From Bacteroidota bacterium (GTDB taxonomy: Bacteria; Bacteroidota; Bacteroidia; Chitinophagales; Chitinophagaceae): a DNA stretch of 64,000 bases. The notes beneath the pieces were generated by a model. The model saw nothing but the letters and a program-made list of their open reading frames with translations, was not told the origin of the DNA and did not search any database. Location of the stretch: NCBI GenBank assembly GCA_029555415.1, contig JAKPSI010000018.1, positions 186,001 through 250,000 of the forward strand, written 5' to 3'. This document shows positions 24,742-33,454 of this stretch, one piece after another; position 1 is the stretch's first letter, and each line of letters starts with the position of its first letter. Both the position numbers and the translations under genes were made by a program.

Positions 24742-26196
24742 TTATGCTCCATGGTCATGACCATGATGATCCGCGAATACTTCAACGGATTCATGCTCGA
24801 TCTCGGTCATACCATCTTTATACTTATGACCACTGCGTTTCAGGATATGTTTGATCTCGGCGATCGCGATCACCGGGAAGAATTTCGAGAACAGGAAATA
24901 ACACGTGAAGAACAATCCGAACGTACCGATGTAGAAACCTACTTCCCAGATAGAGGGTTTGTAGTAAGTACTCCATGCGCTCGGCAGGTAATCACGATAG
25001 ATGGAGGTAACGATGATCACGAAACGCTCGAACCACATACCGATGTTCACGAGGATGGACATGAAGAAAGTAACCACGAGATTCCTTCTCATTTTGCGGA
25101 ACCAGAAGATCTGGGGCGACAATACGTTACAACCCATCATGATCCAGTAGCTCCATCCGTAAGGACTGGCCAGGTTCACACGGTTCTCTTTGAAGGCGAA
25201 CCATTCGTAAGGAACGTGAGAGTACCATGCCATAAAGAGCTCGGTCAGGTAGGCGATACCCACGATGGAACCCGTGAGCACAATTACCTTATTCATTACA
25301 TCGACGTGTTCAATGGTGATATATTCTTCAAGGCCGAGAACTTTTCTTGTTACCACCAGCAGGGTCTGCACCATCGCGAAACCGGAGAAGATCGCACCCG
25401 CAACGAAGTAAGGCGGGAAGATCGTCGTGTGCCAGCCCGGTACGACCGATGTGGCGAAGTCGAAGGATACGATCGTGTGCACGGAAAGTACCAGGGGCGT
25501 ACTCAGACCGGCCAATACTAGTGACAGGGCTTCATGACGCTGCCAGTGTTTGGTAGAACCGGTCCAACCGAATGCAGCCACACCATAAAATGCTTTCGCC
25601 CATTTTTCTTTCGCACGGTCACGGAGTGTAGCGAGGTCGGGGAGCAGACCACTGTACCAGAATAATAATGAAACGGTGAAGTAAGTAGAGATCGCGAATA
25701 CGTCCCACAGCAGCGGTGAGTTGAAGTTCACCCACAGCGGGCCTCTTGTATTCGGGTAAGGCAGTACGAAGAAGGCATTCCAAACACGACCCATGTGCCA
25801 GATCGGGAACTGGCCCGCGCACATTACCGCGAAGATCGTCATCGCTTCCGCCGCACGGTTCACACCTGTACGCCATCCCTGACGGAACAGCAGCAGGATC
25901 GCGGAGATCAGGGTTCCGGCGTGACCGATACCCACCCACCATACGAAGTTGGTGATGTCCCAACCCCAACCGATGGTGCGGTTCAGGTTCCACTGGCCGG
26001 TACCGTACATGACTTCCATGGTTACCGATAAAATACCAAATGCGAGCAGGACCGCAGAGATCAGGAAACCGATCCACCAGAGGCGGGAGGGTTTCGCTTC
26101 CACCGGACGGCAGATGTCTTCCGTTACCTGGTGATAATCTTTGTCACCTTCCACCAGCGGTGGTCTCACCTGTGATTCGTACCTGAGTAATGCCAT
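24742..26196 (-). CDS. actC: Alternative complex III quinone-binding subunit ActC (NrfD-like)
   Basis: This 484-residue membrane protein with ten helices belongs to the NrfD/PsrC family and is the main menaquinol-oxidising subunit of alternative complex III. Landmarks are VWWVGIGHAGTLISAIL, where quinone-site residues lie, MCAGQFPIWHMGRVW and HTIVSFDFATSVVPGWH. The C-terminus is His-rich (ADHHGHDHGA). It is 72 bp downstream of actB. The arrangement follows other bacteroidete act operons. Confidence 0.95.
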   Translation of the reverse strand: MALLRYESQVRPPLVEGDKDYHQVTEDICRPVEAKPSRLWWIGFLISAVLLAFGILSVTMEVMYGTGQWNLNRTIGWGWDITNFVWWVGIGHAGTLISAILLLFRQGWRTGVNRAAEAMTIFAVMCAGQFPIWHMGRVWNAFFVLPYPNTRGPLWVNFNSPLLWDVFAISTYFTVSLLFWYSGLLPDLATLRDRAKEKWAKAFYGVAAFGWTGSTKHWQRHEALSLVLAGLSTPLVLSVHTIVSFDFATSVVPGWHTTIFPPYFVAGAIFSGFAMVQTLLVVTRKVLGLEEYITIEHVDVMNKVIVLTGSIVGIAYLTELFMAWYSHVPYEWFAFKENRVNLASPYGWSYWIMMGCNVLSPQIFWFRKMRRNLVVTFFMSILVNIGMWFERFVIIVTSIYRDYLPSAWSTYYKPSIWEVGFYIGTFGLFFTCYFLFSKFFPVIAIAEIKHILKRSGHKYKDGMTEIEHESVEVFADHHGHDHGA

Positions 26197-26268
26197 ATTC
26201 TTGTGCTTTTAGCAACGGTGTTTGGTTCCCGCCACTTTTTATAGTTGTTGTTCTTCCTTCGGGTGCGT

Positions 26269-29200
26269 TTATTTTACTCCTTCTGTTTCTTTTTTAACAG
26301 CAGGAATTTCAACTTCCTTGCCTGCTTCCGCTTCATGACCTTCACTTTCGATGATCTCATCAGTGTTCCTCACTTTCGCGAGATAGGTCACGTTCGGCAG
26401 AACGTGAAGTTGCTCGAGTACATAATAAGCACGCTGCGGGTTATCGTTGCGCACTTTCGTGATCGAGCTTGATTTATCATTCGCGTTACCGAATACGATC
26501 GCGTTGGTCGGACAGGCTGTCTGACAGGCTGTCTTCGCATCACCATCTTTCAGTTCGCGGTTCTCTTTCTTCGCATCCAGTTTAGCTGCCTGCAGGCGTT
26601 GTACGCAGAAGGAACATTTTTCGATCACACCACGTGAACGAACTGTTACATCCGGGTTCAGTACCATGCGGGTCAGGTCATCGTTCATCTGGAAGATCAC
26701 ATCATCCAGCTTACCGATCACTTCCTGGTCCTGGTTATTCGGGAAGCTGTCCGCTCCTGTATAATCCGCCCAGTTGAAGCGGCGTACTTTGAAAGGACAG
26801 TTGTTCGCGCAATAACGTGTACCGATACAACGGTTATAGGTCATCTGGTTCAAACCTTCACTGCTGTGGTTGGTCGCTGCTACCGGGCACACATTCTCAC
26901 AAGGAGCATTATCACAGTGCTGGCAGAGCATGGGTTGGAATACCACACCTTTCAGGTTATCGGGATCTTTTTCATCGCTCACGAAGTAACGGTCGATACG
27001 CAGCCAGTGCATTTCGTGTGCACGGATGACTTCGCGTTTACCGACAACGGGAACGTTGTTCTCCGCATGACAAGCCACCACGCAGGCATTACAAGCCACG
27101 CAGCTGTTCATGTCGATGCTCATACCCCATTTGATACCGGGCTGATCGTGCACAGGATACATAGTCGCCTCTTTGCGGTAGTCACCGGTCGTGGCTGCGA
27201 AATCCTTCACCAGTTCTTCGCGGTATTCTGCGATCGCGTTGGGTTCTTTTTTGAAAGTAGCGAGTGTTGTTTCCCTTACTACTTCCACGCGACCTTCGTA
27301 TGAATTGTGGATCTGTGTTTGCGCGATCTTCAGTTTCTTGCCGGTATTGGTAACTGTTGCTGCATTGCAGTAATCAACAGTAGTGCCATTGAAACCTGCT
27401 AGCGGATAAACATTCACACCTACACCTGCAACTGCTTTACCGAGATTCTCACTGCGGCCGTAACCAACAGCTACCGCGATGGTGTTCGCGTTCATACCCG
27501 GGATCACGATCACCGGCAGTTCGATCGGTTCAGCTTTTCCTACTTTAATGCTGATCACCGGTTTCTCGGGATAGTATTCGTAATCGGAGTCAAGTTTCAC
27601 TCCGAGTTCTTTCGCTTTGGCCATGGAGATCATGGCATAGTTGTCCCATGTTGCTTTCGTGATGGAATCGGGCAGCTCGAGCAACCAGGGGTTACCTGCC
27701 TGCGCACCTGTTCCCAGTGCAACATTCTGATAAAGCACCACTTCATCACCGCTTACTTTTTTCGCACTGCTGACAGCTGTCTTCGCAGCATCCAGTGCGG
27801 CAGCGCTGTAAGATGCGCCGGCGGCGGGTTCTACCGGTGTTTCGATCACACCCACTTGCAGTGAGGTTTCAAATGCACCTACTGAGCCGAGTTTAGTGGT
27901 CCAGTAGTTACGGAAATAATCTTCGTATGAAGTGCTGTTACCTGACCATAATAATAAGGAGGTCTGGAACGGACGAGTTTTGAAAAGGGGATAAATGGTC
28001 GGTTGCAGGAAACTGATATAACCGGATTTTGCAACAGCATCGCCCCAGCTTTCCAGGTAATGATGATCGGGGATCTGGTAAGCGCATTCCGCTGTGGTTT
28101 CATCCAGCTTGCCGCTGAAAGAAACAGTGAGTTTCACTTTCGCGAGGGCAGCTTTGAAACGCGCGCCTTCTGCGTGGTTGTAAACCGGATTCGCATCATG
28201 TACGAACAGCGCGTTCACGCTGCCGGCTTCCATATCCGTAATGAGTTGCGCAAATTCTTTATCGATACCCTGACGGTAGTTGACTGCAGCACTCCAGTCG
28301 ATCGTTTTACCATAAGCGCCGATGGCGTTGTTGATGGCGTTCACGATCACCTGTACATTCACATCATTGCTGCCGGACACTACGAGTGCCGCGCCAGCAT
28401 TGGCTTTCAGGTCAGCCGCTGCTTTCTTTACCCCTGCATTCAGTTTCGCGTCGGATAAAGAAGCGGGTGTACCGTTCAGTTCGTTCAGTAATGCGAGTGC
28501 AACCGCACCGGTCTCAGAAGGACGGTGTGTGAAACGCTCGTCGGCGCTGCCGCCTGTATTGCTCAGATGAGATTCAAACTGGTAGTGTTTGCTCATCGAA
28601 GGATTCTTCTCATCGATCTTGCGTCCTTTTACATAATCGCGGGCGAATTCAACCGGGCTCAGCCAGGTACCGAGGAAATCAGCACCGAGGCTCACGATCA
28701 CTTTTGCCGCATCGAATTTGTAAGAAGGAATGGACTTTCCGAAACCGCTGGCTTCATTGGCCAGGAGTAAGCCGCTGTAAGAAACCGCGTCATACTGTAC
28801 ATGTTTCAGTCCGGGGAATTTTGAAATGATCTCCAGGGTGCTGGGAGAAACAACAGTGCTGGTCAGCAGTACCAGTCCGGTACCATTGAAACCAGCCAGT
28901 GCGGTTCCGATCGCTTTATCAGCTTGTTCAAAGCCGGGCAGTTCAGCATAGCTGACATTGCCATTATCTACAACTCGCTGCTGCGGGAAACGCAGGCGGT
29001 TAGTATCATACAGGTCGAGCACAGAAGCCTGCGCGCGCGCGGAAGTACCACCGCCGGTGAGCAGACTCTGATCATTCCCTTCGATCTTGATGGGACGACC
29101 ATCGCGAACTTTAGCGACTACCGGGATCACATCACCTTCCGACACATAGGTAGTTGCATAGTATTTAGGAACGCCGGGAACCAGGTTCTCCGGTTTGTTG

Positions 29201-29433
29201 GCATAAGGGATGGCTTTGCGTACCGGTACCTTACAGCTGGCAGCCAGCGTGGCAGCAGCAGTGCTGAAACCGAGATACTTTAAGAAGTCCCTGCGGGGAG
29301 CTTTGGCATCGATCAGCTTTTCATCGAGATCCTCAAAAGGTAATTCTTCACGGAATTCATCCTGCGTCAGCTTTTGAAACTTCTCCTGGTCATTCACCTC
29401 TCCGAAACTTTGCCAGTACTTTTTGTCGCTCAT
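26269..29433 (-). CDS. actB: Alternative complex III iron-sulfur/molybdopterin-fold subunit ActB
   Basis: This 1054-residue protein fuses a molybdopterin-oxidoreductase-like domain (about 100-720), which carries no molybdenum in this family, to a four-cluster ferredoxin domain. The start APRRDFLKYLGFSTAAATLA is a Tat-type signal of the variant kind. Cluster ligands are visible as CVACNACVVACHAE, CQHCDNAPCENVCP, CIGTRYCANNCPF and CSFCVQRL...CQTACPTN. Electrons pass from ActC quinol through these clusters to the hemes of ActA. It lies between actA and actC in the operon. Confidence 0.95.
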   Translation of the reverse strand: MSDKKYWQSFGEVNDQEKFQKLTQDEFREELPFEDLDEKLIDAKAPRRDFLKYLGFSTAAATLAASCKVPVRKAIPYANKPENLVPGVPKYYATTYVSEGDVIPVVAKVRDGRPIKIEGNDQSLLTGGGTSARAQASVLDLYDTNRLRFPQQRVVDNGNVSYAELPGFEQADKAIGTALAGFNGTGLVLLTSTVVSPSTLEIISKFPGLKHVQYDAVSYSGLLLANEASGFGKSIPSYKFDAAKVIVSLGADFLGTWLSPVEFARDYVKGRKIDEKNPSMSKHYQFESHLSNTGGSADERFTHRPSETGAVALALLNELNGTPASLSDAKLNAGVKKAAADLKANAGAALVVSGSNDVNVQVIVNAINNAIGAYGKTIDWSAAVNYRQGIDKEFAQLITDMEAGSVNALFVHDANPVYNHAEGARFKAALAKVKLTVSFSGKLDETTAECAYQIPDHHYLESWGDAVAKSGYISFLQPTIYPLFKTRPFQTSLLLWSGNSTSYEDYFRNYWTTKLGSVGAFETSLQVGVIETPVEPAAGASYSAAALDAAKTAVSSAKKVSGDEVVLYQNVALGTGAQAGNPWLLELPDSITKATWDNYAMISMAKAKELGVKLDSDYEYYPEKPVISIKVGKAEPIELPVIVIPGMNANTIAVAVGYGRSENLGKAVAGVGVNVYPLAGFNGTTVDYCNAATVTNTGKKLKIAQTQIHNSYEGRVEVVRETTLATFKKEPNAIAEYREELVKDFAATTGDYRKEATMYPVHDQPGIKWGMSIDMNSCVACNACVVACHAENNVPVVGKREVIRAHEMHWLRIDRYFVSDEKDPDNLKGVVFQPMLCQHCDNAPCENVCPVAATNHSSEGLNQMTYNRCIGTRYCANNCPFKVRRFNWADYTGADSFPNNQDQEVIGKLDDVIFQMNDDLTRMVLNPDVTVRSRGVIEKCSFCVQRLQAAKLDAKKENRELKDGDAKTACQTACPTNAIVFGNANDKSSSITKVRNDNPQRAYYVLEQLHVLPNVTYLAKVRNTDEIIESEGHEAEAGKEVEIPAVKKETEGVK

Positions 29434-29485
29434 TTATTTCAATTTGAAAATTTGAATATTAAGATCGTCCGCTTATTCTTTCAGA

Positions 29486-30748
29486 TCAATAGTGACATTT
29501 CTGACATTCAAGTCCACCGATGTCCTTCACTTTGATACTGTCCATCTTTCCGTTCTTGAAATCGTTGTGGAATTTCTCGTAAATGCTGTAGAATTTGTTA
29601 CCGCCTGTGCTGTCGTAGTTGAAATCGACATTGGTCTGACGGTGACAGTTCACGCACCAGCCCATGCTCAGTTCGGAAACCTGTTTCACTTCATCCATCG
29701 CGGTGATCTCACCATGGCAGGTCTGGCACTGTACTTTACCGGCGCGGATGTGCTGTGAGTGGTTGAAATAAACGTGGTCAGGCAGGTTGTGGATCTTCAC
29801 CCATTCGATGGGTTTTGCTTTGGCTGCATCCCAGCTGTTGGGTTTCTGCGGATCGAAGCCTGCAGCGGCATACAGCTTAGCGATCTCTGCTGTACCATCC
29901 ACCAGGTCACCGTCTTCCGTATACAGTTTCGGACCTTTTTTGTATTCATTGATCGCTTTGTGGCAGTTCATACAAACATTCACAGAAGGGATCGATGCGT
30001 GTTTGCTGTCCCATGCACCACCATGGCAATACAGGCAGTTCACCTGATTGATACCGGCGTGTACTTTGTGGGAATAGAAGATCGGCTGCACCGGCTGGTA
30101 GTCTTTCTGACGACCGAATCCGATAGCGGCTTTGCTGAAGAAATATCCGGCCATGGCGAAGAACACGAGCGCTACCATGGCGATATAAATTTTGTTCTTA
30201 TAGAAAGGAACGGGATCGGGGCGGTAGATACCTTCCGCGTCATCCGACATTTTTTTCAGGTTGCTGTTCACCTGCATCAGGATCAGCGCTACCACCGCGA
30301 GGATCAGGGAGATCACACCAAAGATGATGGCATTGTTCGCTGTAGGCTGGGCCTCACCTTCTGTAGCCGCTGCCGGTTTCTTGGAATCAGCTACCACCTG
30401 ATTGATGTAGCTCACGATCGCGTCTACATCTTTAAGTGTCAGCTCCTGGCTTGACATCATGGAACCGTACTTGGCTTTCAGGCCTTGTGTATAAGGATCC
30501 TTAGCCATGTATGCGGCAGGATTGGTCGCCCATTTCAGGATCTCATTATGGTCAGCCCATTTTCCTCTTTCTTCCAGATTCATCAGGGCAGGCCCGGTCG
30601 CGTCCTTCATTACCTGGTGGCATGATGCACACTTGGTCATGAATAACGTTTTACCATCCTGGGCGGACGCCATATTGAACGCGGAAGTAACTAAAAATGC
30701 AACTACAAACAGTGCCCGTAGACGGGCAATTGGCTTACAGGGAATCAT
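29486..30748 (-). CDS. actA: Alternative complex III multiheme cytochrome c ActA
   Basis: This 420-residue protein is the first gene of the act-cta operon. A signal peptide (MIPCKPIARLRALFVVAFLV) precedes a class I cytochrome c domain with CASCH. After a membrane helix pair near 140-160 and 190-210 comes a pentaheme part with CLYCH, CMNCH, CQTCH, CVNCH and CQKCH. That makes six CxxCH sites in all: the pentaheme subunit plus an extra N-terminal monoheme domain, a fusion typical of this phylum. It collects electrons from ActB in the periplasm. Its promoter is at 30795-30827. Confidence 0.95.
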   Translation of the reverse strand: MIPCKPIARLRALFVVAFLVTSAFNMASAQDGKTLFMTKCASCHQVMKDATGPALMNLEERGKWADHNEILKWATNPAAYMAKDPYTQGLKAKYGSMMSSQELTLKDVDAIVSYINQVVADSKKPAAATEGEAQPTANNAIIFGVISLILAVVALILMQVNSNLKKMSDDAEGIYRPDPVPFYKNKIYIAMVALVFFAMAGYFFSKAAIGFGRQKDYQPVQPIFYSHKVHAGINQVNCLYCHGGAWDSKHASIPSVNVCMNCHKAINEYKKGPKLYTEDGDLVDGTAEIAKLYAAAGFDPQKPNSWDAAKAKPIEWVKIHNLPDHVYFNHSQHIRAGKVQCQTCHGEITAMDEVKQVSELSMGWCVNCHRQTNVDFNYDSTGGNKFYSIYEKFHNDFKNGKMDSIKVKDIGGLECQKCHY

Positions 30749-30794
30749 AGACGCAGTTGATCTGAAAAATGTGGATAAATCCGATAAACAGCCG

Positions 30795-30827
30795 CAAAAA
30801 TAAGTAAGGATGTTAACAAAACACCAA
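30795..30827 (-). promoter_or_regulatory. Promoter of the act-cta respiratory operon
   Basis: On the minus strand TTG (30825-30827) and TATTTTTG (30795-30802) are separated by 22 bp, matching the bacteroidete -33 and -7 elements. The start would be near 30789, about 40 nt before the actA ATG. It is the only clear promoter I see for the 14.5-kb operon. Confidence 0.55.
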
Positions 30828-30999
30828 CACGTTTAAAAAAATTTTAACCCGCTACCAGACTGCATTTCAAAGGATTCAACAGGGTTTTGTGCAGGGATCC
30901 AAAGTTGATTGTCATCAATAAGTCAACACTTCAATTTTTTCAATTAAATGTGAAAAAGGAAATGGAGGTTGCTTCTTTTTTCCAGACTTTTGCGCCACC

Positions 31000-31908
31000 A
31001 TGTTCAAACGCTTACAGGAAAAGTGGAAAGTTTCTGCCCTCCGGGTGCTGCTGATCATCGCCACTTTTGCCATCGGTGGTAGCCTGACAGGCTATGCCGG
31101 CCGGAAATTACTGGATGGTATCGGGGTGGAAAGAGGCGCCGGCTGGATCATCATTTATATATTGATAGTCACTGTTTTATGGCCTGTTTCGGTGCTGCTG
31201 GTGAGTGTCTTGACCGGGCAGTTCCGGTTCTTTTCGGGCTATATCGGGAAGATCGGGTCCAGAGTTGGTCTTGGAAAGAAGCAATCAGTACAAAGTATTC
31301 AGTCATCAGTCCATCCTCAGGAAAACACCACTTATAATATCGCCGTTTTTGCATCAGGAGCGGGCAGCAATGCGCAGCAGATCATCCATTATTTCAGGGG
31401 TCATGCCCGGGTTCGGGTGGCCCTGATCGTTTGCAATAAACCCGGTGCCGGGGTCCTTGGGATCGCGGAAAAAGAGGGAATTCCGGTCCTTTTACTGGAA
31501 AAAGAGCGTTTTTTCCGGGGTGACGCCTACCTGGCCACCCTCCGGGAACAACAAATTCAGCTGATCGTACTGGCCGGGTTTCTCTGGAAAGTCCCCAAAG
31601 CACTGACCGACGCCTACCCTTCCGGGATCGTGAATATTCATCCTGCCCTTTTACCGAAATGGGGTGGCAAAGGAATGTATGGTCATCATGTACATGAAGC
31701 AGTGATCGCAAATGGAGATAAAGAAAGTGGCATCACGATCCATTATGTGGATGAAGTATATGATCACGGTCAAACGATTTTCCAGGCAACATGCCCTGTT
31801 GAACCCAATGACACCGCTGATACATTGGCGGCGCGTATTCACAAACTGGAGCACGCGCATTTTCCGCGTGAGATCGGAAAGCTCATTGATGCAAAATCAG
31901 GTTTTTAG
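31000..31908 (+). CDS. purN: PurN formyltransferase fused to a two-helix membrane domain
   Basis: Residues about 1-95 form a membrane domain with two helices (VLLIIATFAIGGSLTGYAG and IIIYILIVTVLWPVSVLLV), resembling the small family DUF6787. Residues about 110-302 are phosphoribosylglycinamide formyltransferase, which makes FGAR from GAR and 10-formyl-THF in purine synthesis: FASGAGSNAQQI binds phosphoribosyl, and the catalytic Asn/His/Asp are in VNIHPALLP and YVDEVYDHG. The linker (about 96-108, QSVQSIQSSVHP) is encoded by a 7-bp periodic repeat like those between genes. The start ATG at 31000 follows a near-match to the -7 box (GACTTTTG). Confidence 0.88.
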   Translation: MFKRLQEKWKVSALRVLLIIATFAIGGSLTGYAGRKLLDGIGVERGAGWIIIYILIVTVLWPVSVLLVSVLTGQFRFFSGYIGKIGSRVGLGKKQSVQSIQSSVHPQENTTYNIAVFASGAGSNAQQIIHYFRGHARVRVALIVCNKPGAGVLGIAEKEGIPVLLLEKERFFRGDAYLATLREQQIQLIVLAGFLWKVPKALTDAYPSGIVNIHPALLPKWGGKGMYGHHVHEAVIANGDKESGITIHYVDEVYDHGQTIFQATCPVEPNDTADTLAARIHKLEHAHFPREIGKLIDAKSGF

Positions 31909-32728
31909 GCTCCCTTTCACATTTTCTTTCGTTACTTGCGGCATTACGTTCCGTTTGAAATCTTTTTACCGCAATACCATTCATGCGCTGATCATTTCCT
32001 GCCTGATGCTGGCCGGCATGCAGGCATCCGCTCAGGGTTATAAGATCCGCGGAACGGTTTACGACAGCACACGCTCCTATCCCATGCAGCTGGTTTCCGT
32101 GATCACAACAAGCGGGAAAGGAACTGTTACCAACAGCGATGGTTATTATGAGATCGAAGTGAATGAGAAGGATTCGATCTGGTTCAGTTACCTGAACAAA
32201 CCCACTGTTAAGTTCCCGGTGCTGAAGATCGTGAACCCGATGTCGTTCGATATCTCTTTACAGGTGAATGTTCCCGTACTGCGTGAAGTGAAGATCCGGC
32301 AACGTAATTACAGGCAGGATTCCATTCAGAACCGTATCGATTACGCAAAGATCTTCGAATACCAGCGGCCGAAGCTGAAGGTGGTAACGCCACAATACGG
32401 CGCGGGCGTGGGTTTCGACCTGGATGAGATCATCAATATGTTCCGCTTCAAACGGAATAAAAGTATGCTTGCGTTCCAGCAACGTCTGCTGATACAGGAA
32501 CAGGACCGTGCTGTGGATCACCGGTTCAATAAAGCACTTGTTCGCCGTCTCACCCTGCTGGATGGCAACGCGCTCGATAGTTTCATGCGGCTGTTCCGTC
32601 CCTCCTTCGCATTCACCATCGCGGCCGGTGACTACGATTTTCAGCAGTACATCAAGATGTCATTCGTTCGTTTCAAACACGGTCAGGGTCCTTTGCCTGA
32701 ATTCCTGCGCGAAGAAGAACAGGAATGA
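31889..32728 (+). CDS. Carboxypeptidase-regulatory-domain-like exported protein
   Basis: This 279-residue protein probably starts at the ATG at 31889 (MQNQVFRLPF), overlapping purN by 20 bp. A long hydrophobic start ending LMLAGMQASAQG acts as signal peptide. It is followed by a CarboxypepD_reg-like beta-sandwich (YKIRGTVYDSTRSYPMQL, TVTNSDGYYEIEV), the fold found at the start of SusC-type receptors. Residues beyond 120 are not recognisable, with many charged residues and an FRFKRNKSMLAFQQRL segment. It is probably an outer-membrane or periplasmic protein. The function is unknown. Confidence 0.75.
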   Translation: MQNQVFRLPFTFSFVTCGITFRLKSFYRNTIHALIISCLMLAGMQASAQGYKIRGTVYDSTRSYPMQLVSVITTSGKGTVTNSDGYYEIEVNEKDSIWFSYLNKPTVKFPVLKIVNPMSFDISLQVNVPVLREVKIRQRNYRQDSIQNRIDYAKIFEYQRPKLKVVTPQYGAGVGFDLDEIINMFRFKRNKSMLAFQQRLLIQEQDRAVDHRFNKALVRRLTLLDGNALDSFMRLFRPSFAFTIAAGDYDFQQYIKMSFVRFKHGQGPLPEFLREEEQE

Positions 32729-32787
32729 TAACTTTCTATCTCCACTATTCATATCTCCTTTTTTGGTATTAACTTACTGCAACAATT

Positions 32788-33453
32788 ATGGGCAAACAAC
32801 TGCACAATGAACTGCGGAAAGAATTTCAGCTGGAAAGGCTGATCCTTTTCAGTGACGCGGTATTCGCGATCGCGATCACATTGCTGGTGCTTGAGATCAA
32901 AGTGCCGGAAGCTGCTACCAAAGATGAATTGAATGACACACACCTTTTGAATGCACTTGGAGATCGTATTCCGCAATTCGCGGGTTTCATCGTGAGCTTC
33001 CTGCTCATCGGCCAATACTGGATCGTGCACCACCGCATGTTCAGTTTCGTGAAGAATTACACGAACTCACTCATCTGGCTGAATCTATTTTATCTGTTCG
33101 GCGTCGTGCTGATGCCCTTCAGTACGGCTTTCTACAGCGACTTCGTGACCAATGGCGTCATGACACCGATCATTTTCTATTCCGCGAATATCTGCATACT
33201 CGGTTTTGTCAGTTTCTTCATGTGGAAATATATCAGTAACCCAAAGCGAGATATGACCGAGAACCTGACCCCACTGCACGCGAAATATTTTTCGTACCGG
33301 GCACTGACCGTTCCCTTCCTGTTCATCATTTTCACGTTCGTATATTGGTTCCGTCCGGATATCGCTTTCTGGATCCCGGTCAGCACGCCTTTTTTACTGC
33401 GCATCATTTATCACCCGATGCGAAAAAAAATTCTGAACGCCTCAAATCAGTGA
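32788..33453 (+). CDS. TMEM175-family potassium channel (DUF1211)
   Basis: This 221-residue protein has six hydrophobic segments and the family signature FSDAVFAIAITLLVLEIKVP in the first helix, where the FSD motif and the isoleucine gate lie. Bacterial members form K+ channels with weak selectivity. The RLILFSD start and the downstream VSFLLIGQYWIVHHRMFSFV are typical. The C-terminal helix ends in basic residues (RIIYHPMRKKILN). Start at the ATG at 32788. The next gene starts 1 bp after the stop, so the two are co-transcribed although no functional link is obvious. Confidence 0.88.
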   Translation: MGKQLHNELRKEFQLERLILFSDAVFAIAITLLVLEIKVPEAATKDELNDTHLLNALGDRIPQFAGFIVSFLLIGQYWIVHHRMFSFVKNYTNSLIWLNLFYLFGVVLMPFSTAFYSDFVTNGVMTPIIFYSANICILGFVSFFMWKYISNPKRDMTENLTPLHAKYFSYRALTVPFLFIIFTFVYWFRPDIAFWIPVSTPFLLRIIYHPMRKKILNASNQ

Positions 33454-33454
33454 T

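Noticed and set aside
24043-25521. Long open frame of 492 codons on the plus strand
   Set aside because: It lies antisense to actD and actC, is rich in His and Arg without a protein-like pattern, and is explained by codon bias of the real genes.
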